The notes under the pieces are model-generated. The model did no database searches and was not told the origin of the DNA. It saw only the letters and a program-made list of their open reading frames with translations. From NCBI GenBank assembly GCA_028023455.1, contig JAQFVV010012529.1, positions 2,542,001 through 2,606,000 of the forward strand: a stretch of 64,000 nucleotides of DNA, read 5' to 3'. Position 1 is the stretch's first letter, and each line of letters opens with the position of its first letter. This stretch comes from Epiperipatus broadwayi. Its lineage: Eukaryota; Onychophora; Udeonychophora; Euonychophora; Peripatidae. Shown here piece after piece: positions 1 through 11,500 of the stretch. The translations under genes and the position numbers were made by a program.

Positions 1-2470
1 CAGTTTTCTTGATAAGAAATTATTCTTGGCTACTTGCCAATAAAACCATAAATAAACAATGCTTTAGTCTGATTTTAAATTAATAAAAAAATTTTCTATA
101 CATTTAATTACTTTATACAGCAATGAAATATATTCCAAAGGAATATACTATTTCAATATATTGTACCACTATTGAACAGCATTACATGCTCGTAATTTTT
201 ACAAATAAAAATTATTAAAATAAAAATCTATAAGTAGCTTAACAATTTCGTTATTGCTAGCGCTTTAAAGTACACAAGAATTTTTAAATTATAAACATCA
301 GCTTTAACCTTAATATTAATGGAAATCTTTGCAGTCTATGCGTGCGCTTTTTACACCTTTGTTTCCATCTTTTTTTCTACTTTCAGAAAAGGTAACTTTT
401 ATTTTTCTACGGTAAAAATTTTATGATAATTTTTGTGATCAAGTAAATTGAATTTTTTTGTCTTTCATTTTTTTTGATAGTTAATGGAAAAGTATTCGCT
501 GTGAAAAATACATAGGAAAAAATAAAAGTTTTTACCGATGTATTTAGAAGACAATGTTATGGGAGCCTGATTGTAAGTATTTATTTTTATATATTTTTAA
601 ATTATTTTATTTTTATATATTTTTAAATTATTATTTGAATTTTTATTTGATAAAAAATATACGAAAAAATTATTATTGAAACTAACATAAAAAAAAAAGT
701 TCGTGATTGTGTACATTTATATTGTGAATTATCTGCATTTTTTGCTATGATGTGGGCTTGGGTCCAGTATTTGAATTAGATGATATGAGACAAAGATAAA
801 CATATTTTGAAAATATTATGACCTGATTTAGATTTTTCTATAATGTCTTGTCTGCATTTTAATAATAATAAAAATACGCAAATGCTAAAAGTAAAGATTT
901 TGACAGTATATAAACTTAGGTCGATTATACACTACTGCAATGTAAATTTCAAAGCTGCATATCAAATGCAAAGAGAGGTGGCAGTTTATGAAGCTATTAC
1001 TAAATTTATTGTCATAGTAGCATGAAGCAATATGAGCCCTCAAAACCTATAAAGATAGGATAAATAATACTACATTGCACTGACTCTAAACTACTAACTT
1101 ATGTACCTCAAGCTTAACTCTATAATGAATTTAGTATTTCATTCACTTTTTATTTTATTTTATTATTTTATTTTGTATATAGTGACTATTTTAATAGTAA
1201 TTTTTAATAAATTACAAACATTATTGAAGTTCTTTATTGTAATATTCAAATTATACTAATTATTGATCAATATTAGCTACTTGTTATAAGGGATGTTATT
1301 AGGGATGACATATTCATTGCAAACCCCTGTATGGAAATACATTTTGAAGGGCTACTAGGAAAAATGAAAGGTACTAATGTCTTTATTCTATGAAGTTTTC
1401 AAGTGATGGATTACCTTAGATAAGTGTTATTATTATATACCAATTTTTTAGAAATTTTATGATAAATCCAACTAACCTACTAACAAAAATATAATTTTAA
1501 GTTGTATGCATGATAATTTTGAAGTTATGAAATAATATGAAAATAATTGTTGGAAATATTAACTTATTCTTTTTTTTCATTATTTTGAATATCAATAATT
1601 ATATTTTTTTCAGCTTAATTACATTCTTTGGTGTTTTATGTTTCAAACAATATATATGTCATTTTTGAGTAATACAAACTTAAGTTATGATAAAATTTGT
1701 GGCTTAACATAATTTTTTAAATATTCAATATAGCTGTATCATCAGTTGAAAAGTTAAAGAGTTGTAAAACAAAAATTTAAAGAAATAAAAACCTCGCAGA
1801 ATTACTTATCGAGAATGATTGAAGTAAATTTCGTTAAAAGAATTATTCAATTTAGTAAATAGCATTCTAATTTAAAAGAATATAAGAAACAGAAGTTTAT
1901 TTAGAAAGTTTAAAGTGTTTTTTTTATTAGTGCAGATTGCCAAAGGGCAAAACACTATGTCATTTATTAGTATAAGTTTTACTAGTGTAAAACTAAAAAA
2001 AAAAAAAGAAGCAATTAGAGGTTGAAAAGGGGGGGAGGGGTAAAATCTAATTAAATAAAAGGTTAAAATTAAAGTTCTTTTTTGTCCTGATTTTTTTTTT
2101 TTTTAAAAAAGAGATGTGTGTGTATAAAAGTGAAATTCGATTGAAATATGTAAGCATATAAATTTAAATTCATTCAGAGATTGTTCGGCTGATAAAAAGA
2201 AGGAGGAAATAATAATTATAATTTGCAATAAATGAAAACAATGGAAAGTAATACATAATGATATCTTATCCAAAAGCTAGATTAATTTAAGCAGATATGC
2301 AGATTAAGAAAACAATGGAAATATAATTAATAAAATTTACAAATTAATTAGGAGTGATAAAGGAGACAATGAGAGGGAATCATATAAAAGAATTAAAAGT
2401 CAATTCATCATCATTCGGACTCTGATTTCTGATTTTATTTCACATATTTGATTCGTGAGTTAATTAATAC
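1..2470. other. AT-rich non-coding stretch
   Basis: I see no supportable gene here. The sequence is strongly AT-rich with homopolymer runs, and the longest open frame is about 60 codons with no recognisable motif. An imperfect tandem of about 25 bp built on TTTTTATATATTTTTAAATT lies at 580-628, and a G-rich patch lies at about 2027-2041. Confidence 0.6.
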
Positions 2471-3500
2471 CATGCAGGGTTAAGCAGCTAATGGAGTATG
2501 AGGCCAGTCTCCGATCCTGGTCCTTTAGAACACCAGAAGTTCTCCATTTAGAAGTCTATGTCCATGTAATAATCTGAGTTGTTAATGATGTCTATCTCAA
2601 TATGCGAAGGAAGTTAGCCAAGAGCAAAAGCCATTAGGAAGCTCAAAATCCAACAGGTTGGTAACCAATTTAACAGAGATGAAGTGATGAGTCATATTCC
2701 CGAAGTATAAATGCAAAAATCCTAGTAAATATGAACTTGCTTATTTCCATTCATAAACTGATGTTGACTGGTCGAACATTAATAGCCGCAGTAATTTTGA
2801 GCGCCTTCTGTAATTATCATATAAAGTGAACTTTAGTATATGCATGTACATTTAATGTCTCATAATATGTTTATTTAAATACATATAAAACTTCCCTTGA
2901 ATAATCAGTATGCAGTTTCTAGTATGTGTTCATGTGAAATGTATAATTAGTTATATTATTCTTATTATCATGTATTTATAAAAGTATGCTACAATTTTAT
3001 AATATTTCTTATGCTAAATGTTTTACACCATTTTCTTTTATTATTAATTAAAAGTATTTTAAAATAAAGTGTTTGTTTGCTAATTATATTTTGATCGCTT
3101 CTCTTACCGAATATATCACCACTAATTGATCTATAATTAAGAGCAGGCCTTAAGTGGCTTCTTATAATTTACCTTCTTATAAATAAACAAGAGAGCTATC
3201 AAAAGATTAAAACAAGCGCTAAATGGGTTTACTTGTTGTCCAGACATGCTAATTATAGATTATGATTAGATGGCACCTGAGGATTTATCTCGAAATAAAT
3301 AAAATGCTTTGGATGGCAGGAGGGTTGAAATTCAGCAGCCGAGAAGTTCTATAACCTGGAAATGTAGCTGCAGGTTATATTTATTATAACTGTGGTTTGG
3401 TTATAGGTGCCATTGGTGATCTTCGCCTTCTGTATTTGACTTCTCCACTTGTCGGCTGGTGTGCTCCAATTTAAAAGTGTAGCTGGAGTGGATCGAGATT
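2471..3500. other. Two GC-richer islands of unclear nature in AT-rich DNA
   Basis: About 2471-2720 and 3220-3490 are visibly less AT-rich than the surroundings. Short frames of 20-35 codons with mixed codon use can be read on both strands, but I could not link any of them with convincing splice sites or an in-frame chain. The segment 3242-3284 (AGACATGCTAATT ... TGGCACCTGAGG) recurs in diverged form at 16617-16661, which points to an old interspersed repeat rather than a gene. Confidence 0.3.
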
Positions 3501-4250
3501 TAATAATAATAATTTATATATTTATATTTAAATAATCAGAGCAATCTTTTTCCCACCTGGTTCAATATACATATGAATAAATGCAAAATTCAATATGAAA
3601 AATTTAAAGTGTGACAATTAACATATTGTGAAAAATATTTATCAAAAAAAGGCTGAATTTCCACTGATGACAAAATTAGCTGATAAATAATTTATGAAGA
3701 CATACATATGCATGAAATTTATGAATTTAAATTTACAAATTTTTAATTTTTATTTAATATTTTTTTGAACCTTTGAATTATTGAAGCAGTGGATAGTGAG
3801 TTGTGGATACAGGGAAAATATTTTATATACATATGAAAAAAAAATGTCCAAAATTTATTAGTTGCCCTTATTTCTCTTTAAAAATTTAATTGAAACTTGT
3901 TTTTTAAAAATAGTTGTAAACTTTATATTGAAATCAAATTAGCATGAGTTTTTCTCTTCACTCCAACTAATCTTTTCTATTTAAAATTTTTGAATTCTCA
4001 TTTTGCGACTTGGGAAAAAGATTGTTTTTTTTTTTTTTTTTAAGTTAGAGGAAAAAAAAACTAACTGAAATAAATATTAAACATGATATTGACATTAATT
4101 AAATTTATTAATTTAACTGTACATATTGATTTATTTACTGTACTATAACTTATACTAAGCTAATAAAATCTGCTGATCAAGAAAGTTCAAAAATTATCTT
4201 TGTAATTTTGTCCAGATGATGATATAAGTTGTTGAATTACAGGCAGCCAC

Positions 4251-4913
4251 ATTAGTGCTAGTTTACATGTATGGTATATATATATTTGTTACTGAAACAT
4301 TTTATTTATAGCATAAATTGATTAAATTTATTTGAAATTTATTTATACCAATCATATCTTTTAAATTTACAGTGCACTCACTACTCTAGTTTGCAATTAA
4401 AACATGAGCTATAATCTAATTTTCGAACCACAATTTTTTTTTTCTCTCTCTCTCTGTATATATGTATATCATAGAAAGAACTTCCATTCGTCATATCATA
4501 GAAAGAACTTCCATTCGTCAGGTGAACTATTGAATATCCACAAAAAATGATAATCCATGTTTCTATTTGTAAGTTTTGATTATGAATTGTTTAATTTTGG
4601 GGCATTAGTGCTAGTTTGCGTGCATGGTATATATTTTTTTCTGTTACTGAAACATTTTATTTACAGCATAAATTGATTAAATTTATTTGAAATATATTTG
4701 TACTAATCATATCTTTTAAATTTAAAATGCACTTCTCTAATTTGCAATTAAAACATGAGCTATAATCTAATTTTTGAACCACAATTTTTTCTCTTTATAT
4801 ATATTTCATAGAAAGAACTGCCATTCTTTAGGTGAACTATGTGAATATCCACACAGTAATGATAATCCATGTTTCTATTTGTAAGTTCTGTTTATGAATT
4901 TGTTTAATTTTGG
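4251..4913. repeat. Two-copy tandem duplication (about 350 and 310 bp)
   Basis: Copy 1 (4251-4603) and copy 2 (4604-4913) both start at ATTAGTGCTAGTTT, share GCATAAATTGATTAAATTTA, AAAACATGAGCTATAATCTA and ATAATCCATGTTTCTATTTG in the same order, and end at TTTAATTTTGG. Copy 1 contains a further perfect 27-bp tandem repeat at 4466-4492 and 4493-4519 (unit contains AGAAAGAACTTCCATTCGTC), while copy 2 has a single diverged unit. No coding sequence is visible. Confidence 0.85.
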
Positions 4914-5113
4914 AGTTAAAATGTTTTTGCATTCAGTTATACATATATATTTATATATAGTTTTTAACCTATTAAAGCTTCAGCATATATACATATTACT
5001 GGTCAAAAAATCATGAGTTCATTCAACAAGACCTACAATCCAAGCAAAATGTAGCAATCTAGCAATGGCGAGATACACAGGTCTGGAACTATTCTAAATG
5101 CTAACCTATTTAC

Positions 5114-7096
5114 CTGTGCTCCAAGGTCTCTGACTATATGAACAATGCTTTTGAGGATACTAACAAGCTTTCCATAACTCCAGTCCTGGCAATGAGAACA
5201 GGAAGAACAAAGAGATTTAAAAATTGCACATGAAACAAAGAGTTTAATTGATAATAATTAAGGAGATTCCTTTAATTGAAGCAGTATAATATAACTAAAT
5301 CAAGCATAACTAATGCTAGGGATTTGGACACTGAATAGCAACATACCATAACAGATAAATGATATAACATAAATTAAGCAATTAAATATGATAATTGATT
5401 ATTATAAATGAAACAAAGATATTAATGTATGTGGGAATGTCTATACAAGCATTATGACAAGTTACATAAATGAATCTAAATATGGGGTTAATACATAATA
5501 TCCAATATAAATATAAATCTTGGGTTTAAGACATAATTGTATGGATAATACATGAAATTTGATGGTGCAGTTAATATGTCAAGGTTATAGAATACATGAA
5601 TCCAATAAACAACAATAAATTATAGTTTAACCCTCATCAAAATGTCATGAATTTACATATAACAAATTTTATTGTGACCCTATACATACAAGTAATCATT
5701 AATGATGTGTTATTTTAAAGAGCATTCATGATCACATTTCTACTAGATTTGGGAGATCACCCCAAATGGGCAGGAGCAAGATGGTTCAGCCAAAACAAAG
5801 ACTGCAATTACATAATCAGACTCAATTCTTAAATAGCATGGATTGTGAAGAGCACACATTTACGTCAACAGATAGCATTTCTGGTTTATAAATAAATCAA
5901 TATTAATCAAGGTGGTATTACGTTATAATTTACTATCTCTTACATCAATGAGGTCACTTAAGATACTCTGGATAGCTTTGTTAGAACAAGAGTGAGAGTA
6001 TGCCTGCACAACGGCCAAGAACATATATCTGAAAATAGTGGCACAAGTTGGTGTGTTGAGCCAGTTTATTCATATTTTTCCATATACTTATCCATTAGAA
6101 TGCCTGAAATAGATTCCCAATAGGAAAAGCATCTACCTTGAGGGAGAATGAGGAATGGGTCAACGTATTCCGAAGATTCCAAAAACAAGAAAATCAATGA
6201 ATTAAATGATTGTAACGATACCTTCATAATGCCTATAACATATAGATAATTAATGTCACTAATGACTATGACAAACTAATTAATACCTGTTTAAAATAGT
6301 ATGCTATCTGACACAATGGAATGCGTAAATGCAAACCCTCCAGGCAGTTAACCAATGCCGGATAAATATAAAATGGATAAGAATCTAAAACTAAGGTAAT
6401 AAACTGCTCTATCTCACATTTCTAAAATATCTCCCTACATTTCAATAATAATTAATACACGTACAGTTTGACATATGAATTATATAAAATAAATTTACAG
6501 ATCACCCACACATGCTGATAATATCTTGAATAAACTCATTTATGATAGATTTTACTTAAATAAGTTGGCAAAACATATTTTAGTGATTAGGTAAGGGTTT
6601 AAATTATAGTTAGCAAGAGTAACTAAGTATAGGCATTAAAACTTCATCTGTCATTTAAATAGCAAACAATATTATAGGAAATAATTGGTATAAAACCAAG
6701 TGAGTTTTTTTTTAGGATAATTGACTGGCAGATAACATTTATTTCTTCAACAGTTCAATAGGGGAAAACTATGAGTGGTAAAGTTATGCTTACTTGCTGG
6801 GTTGGATACCAACTTGGCATATTAAAAATAGATCAAAATAACAAACTAAAAGAGAAATAAATTTCAATCTAAATTGCCGCACTAAACTTAAAACGAAATT
6901 AATACAGCATGAAATTAGATTGTATAGACATTAGTTAATATTTAGCTTTAAATAAAGAAGAACAGACAGCTTACAAAAATAATATTAAATTAAAGTGCTA
7001 GGTTAATAAAAAGTTCACCGATTGGTGGCAATGCAGACATTTACCTTGGCCAGCTTGTAGATGTGAAGCAGGTGGTCGGTGGCTCATGATCATATA
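5114..7096 (-). CDS. Partial multi-exon gene, hydrophobic helix-rich protein (unidentified)
   Basis: I do not recognise the family. Six short minus-strand exons have GT/AG borders and matching phases: 7045-7096 (52 nt, ends phase 1), 6287-6390 (104 nt, phase 0), 6137-6221 (85 nt, phase 1), 6088-6103 (16-nt microexon, phase 2), 5944-6028 (85 nt, phase 0), 5114-5185 (72 nt, phase 0). The best acceptor is the long pyrimidine tract before 5185; donors read GTAAAT, GTATTA, GTAGAT, GTATAT, GTAAGA and GTAAAT. The peptides look like real protein, for example YPALVNCLEGLHLRIPL, DPFLILPQ, YMFLAVVQAYSHSC and DWSYGKLVSILKSIVHIVRD. They resemble HEAT/ARM-type helical repeats, but that is inference. Further exons are expected on the low-coordinate side. 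An alternative route uses a 19-nt exon at 6794-6812 with another frame of the 7045-7096 segment. Confidence 0.55.
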
Positions 7097-8505
7097 CTGA
7101 TTTTGTTGGAAACAGGCATTGGTTAATATTTAAAGTTCAAATTTAGGCAAGCATTCTCCTTCGAACAGTTCACTTAATTGGGTCCAATTGTTTCGGATTT
7201 TGGCACGGGGAAGCAAACAGTCATTTCCTTTACCCCATCATAATTTTATTTCACGAATTAAATTTGTGTGAACTATGTTAGCACTCTAACATAAAAATCA
7301 ATGAAAAATTCTCCTGATAGCCAAAATTTGAGCTATTTATGCATAATATGATCCTTTGTTTCCCTTACATTTTTATTTAGATGTTAAATGTGATTAAACT
7401 CTTGCCAGCCATTGTCTCAAACTCAGTAAACTTGGTTATATCTTAAATTGATCCACATTTTAGCCAAGTGAAATTTAAATAAATCCACATTTTAGCCAAG
7501 TGAAATTTAAATAAAAATAGTCTTTTGTCCCTATAAAATTTTATACATTCTCTTAAGTATATTTCCATATATGGTAATGGAACGACAACTGATCAATTAG
7601 CCAAGTAAAATTTAATTAAATAATCTTTTGTTTCTTTCAAATTTTGTACATTTTTTTAAAATGAGACTATGATCCACCAAAACCACCAGATTTAACGATT
7701 ACATTGCGACTTGCAGATGTCTATTATGTCTTATAAATTATTAATAAAATTATAAATTATACAAAATTGATAAACTATACAAATATTATAAATTATACAA
7801 ATATTATAAATTGATTTGTCTATACATATATACATACATGAATTAAATTGGCAAAAGAAACCAAATTGTTAGATAATTTATCAAAATAGATGTCTATTTA
7901 ATTTCCCATAACTATTTAAATTTTATTAGAGATTCTTCCCCAGATTCGCATATTTCTATATATGTATAGATGCCCTCACATATTGCTAGAGGCTGGTGCT
8001 AATTACATGGATAAGTTGTATTAAAACCCATGCTAGTGGTTATATAATTGGGACTAGGTGAAACATAAATATGTACAGCAATATTTACAGCTTCAATATA
8101 TAATAAATTGACCGATGTCCCTGAAATATATTTGCAACCAATTTGTATGATTTGATTGTGACCATTTATATTTTGGAGCTTGAATTTTTTAGTACTTGTT
8201 TATGCTATGTATATGGTGTTTAACCTATTAATGTCTTACCATTTATATCTCGCAATGGATATGCCAATTTATAACACTAAATGGAGTGGAAAACATTATT
8301 ATACATTATATAACATTCAATAATAACAGAAATATCACTTTATAAAGTCTGGGAAATTTTAATACTGAACTCTAGCTCATAATTTAATAACAAACTAGAT
8401 AGAGTGTCCTGCAAATTTAATTCATTTGATTGTTTATTTATACATGATATATAAAAATGAAACAAAATATATTTTCTTTAATTTTATTTATTTACTTATT
8501 TATAG
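7097..8505. other. Region between two divergent genes; candidate promoter and 5' intron
   Basis: No firm gene. It separates the minus-strand exon chain from the acceptor of the large plus-strand exon. The segment 7140-7250 reads on the minus strand as a 35-codon open stretch (includes AKIRNNWTQLSELFEGECLP) between two stops. It looks coding but I could not join it by phase. The rest is AT-rich. Confidence 0.35.
7451..7514. repeat. Perfect 32-bp direct tandem repeat (two units)
   Basis: Units 7451-7482 and 7483-7514 are identical (ATCCACATTTTAGCCAAGTG followed by an A/T-rich end). A diverged partial third unit (TAGCCAAGTAAAATTTAA) occurs near 7598. Confidence 0.9.
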
Positions 8506-11500
8506 GCTGATTTTTATATGCATTCTTGATCATGTACTGACCTTTAAATGGACGTATGGCACCGAAGAAAAAGCCCAAGAAATTAAGTCTTGGCCCAGCC
8601 CCTCTAGCTTCGTTTGACACTGAGCTTGAAAGTGAGGCTGATCAGCAAAGTAACAGCGATGAGGGGAGTCCTAGTTCAGAAGAAAGTAAGAGCCAGACAG
8701 ACAGCATTAAACAAGAATCAGGTGATCTTCCAAATGATCAGATAGGAGATGATGATGATACCCCTACGCCAACAAATCAGGACTTTGAAGGAATTATGGA
8801 TTTTCCATCAGAAGAGAAAGATAATGAATTATCATTACAAATTGAATCTTTGCCACAAACTCCACAACAGGAAGTAGAAACCCCAACATTAAGTGAATAT
8901 ACTACAAAAATAAATGGAGAGAGTAAAAAAGAAATTGAAGTTCCTAAACAAGAAGAAGATGCAAAAGAAAGTACAATTAATAAATTACAAGAGGAAAGTC
9001 CTATGCAAGATGTTGGGACAAAGCCAAAAATACCAGTTAGAGCTGCACCAAAAATTCCACCAGTTAAAAAGGTCGAGCTTGGAATTCAGAAATCTGATAT
9101 GATTGATCAAGTAGTTAGTATTAATAAAGAAAAAATAGAACTTGTAGATAGGATTGAAAAAGTAATTCTAAAAGAATCTGAAATTGATAAAAATGGTACT
9201 TTTGAAACAAGTGATATTAATATTGAAGACAAACCCAAATCTCCATTAGCTCAAGTAAAGAAAAAAATGCTTTGGGGGAGTAGTCCTCCTAAATTTGGTG
9301 CCATACCGAAGATTAGTTTAACAAAATCTTTAAAAAAAGAGGAAAAAGTTGAAAATTATGGAAAACAATTGCAAAAAGGTGATGAAGGTAAAAAACTGAA
9401 AAAAGATGATAAAAAGAAAGAAAAACATGAAGAGAAACAGAAACTGGAAAAACAGAAAGAAGAAAAAAGAATTGAAGAGAAAAGAAAAGAAGAATTGAGA
9501 AAAGCAAAAATGAAAGAGGAAAAAAAGAAGAAAGAAGAGAAACGAAAAGCAGAAGAAAAAAGAAGAGAAGAAAAACGTAAAGAAGACAAAAAACAGCAAG
9601 AATTAAAATTAGAACAAAAGAAGAAAGCCAAAAAGAAAAAAGAATTAACAGAAATTGTAAAAAAGAGAGAGAAAATTGAAGAAGTGATAGAAGAATTCAA
9701 AAAAGTTACGAAAGAATCAATTAAAAGAAAAATGTTAGCAGAAAGAGAAAAAGCAGAAGTCATTGAAGAAATAAATATTCCAGTTCCTGTAGTTAATGGA
9801 GAAGTGGAAATTGCAGGTGAAAAAGTTGATGAAGTAATCAGTAATTTGAATGGTGCTGAACAGGAAAAAATTGTAACAGTTGCAGTTATTGAAACAGGAT
9901 TGAAACCCAAAGGTGATGTTGTTGCTGATGAAAAAGAAACTAAAGAAAGTGAAAGTTCTGATGATGAAAGAGAATTAACTGAATCTGAAATAGAAACAGA
10001 ACCCATTCAGCACGACATTCCTAAAATAGAAGATAGTGAACATGCAGAAATTGCAGATAAGTTAATCACTCAAGAATCAGTGGACTATGATGATGAACAA
10101 TTTCCTATGTTAGAAAATATTCCTGTTACTCCAACTCTTAGCATTTCAACTCCTCGAAAACGATTTGATGTAGTAACTATTCCAATTCAAAGGCCAAGAG
10201 CAAGCACTCCAATCCAGATAGCTTCTTTGGAAGATTATATTACAATTGCTAGTGGAATGGAGAAAAGCTATGAAATGGAAAAAATAAAAATTCTTTTACC
10301 TGAAGAGGAATTTATTGCTAAACCTACAAAAAGTCCTAAAAGGACAAGTTCAAAGAGTTGGTTTGATTTTTGTGAAGGGGGTTTACAGAGTCCTCGCATT
10401 TTAAGGTCACCTCAGTTGAGTGATAGCTCCTCTCCCACTATTGGTTCTCCAGCAAAGTTGCCATTATCTCCTAGATCGGAAGTGAAATCTTCCAAACCAT
10501 GGGTCATGTTCAGTGAAAATGAAAAAGTTTCACCAGTTGAACCAGAAGCAGAAGCAAGGATGAGTGATGAAGAGGTAGAAGTATTTATGGAAGATGGTAA
10601 TATAAGTGCTGATATTGAATCGATGACAGAAGATGATTCCAAGAAAGAGCAAATTATTTGTCGAATCAAACTGAAAACTCGGCATCATAGTGAAGATCAT
10701 AGTAGTGAAGAAGATACTACTTCTAAAAAGGAAGGTGATGGTTCATCTTCTGATAGCGATGAAACTATTCATAACAGTGAGGAGTCATTAGGTGAAAGTG
10801 ATAGTACTCTAGAAGATAGGTGGCAAGCTTTTGAAAGAACTCGAGCTGTCAAGGTTGGTGTTAAAAAGGGTGACCATTTGACAAATGAAATGCTGTTACC
10901 CAATAGAGGAAGACTAGGAAGCACAGGAGTTACTGATGGTGAAACTGATCTGGAACCTGTATGGGTTGATTCACCAGATTTTTTTACTCAGAGTGGAGAC
11001 GCTATAATATCAGAAGAACATATTCCTTCACCTGAAGAAATTTTAGATGAAAAAGAAGTGAATCAGCTATTAAAAAGACAGGATACTAAGGGCAAAATAT
11101 TAATGAAGCAGTCAAGAGCTTTAGATATTGAAGATAAATTTTTAACTGAAAGCATAATGCAAGAAAGTACTGTGGAATTAGAAAAGGAACTTATTGTAAC
11201 TGAAGAAAAATTTATAAAGGATGAATCTTTGGGACCAAGTATTATAGATGAAAACATTGTTGAAGCAGAAATACATTCCATATCTGAGGTTTCAAAAGAT
11301 GAGATTAGTAAAGAAGTAGAAATTAGAATAGAAGAACTAAATGTAACTGAATCACCTTCACCAGCATATGATTTTTTAAATATTGAATTACACATTGTAG
11401 AAAGTTCTGAGAATTTAGCAGAAATTAATAAAATAGAAAATGAAGAGAAATTCACTGAAGAAGTAGATGATGAAATACCCCCAGTTAAAGCTGAAATTCC

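Noticed and set aside
5700-5815. Possible additional exon (minus strand, after TAATTGCAG)
   Set aside because: It reads SLFWLNHLAPAHLG but only a poor GTGATC donor is available and the phase does not fit the flanking exons.
6794-6812. 19-nt microexon alternative in the minus-strand gene
   Set aside because: It has a good GTAAGC donor but needs a different frame of the 7045-7096 segment with no acceptable acceptor; kept only as an alternative.
9313-10006. Several minus-strand open frames under the large exon
   Set aside because: They are antisense shadows of the Lys/Glu-rich coding sequence (poly-F/S composition).
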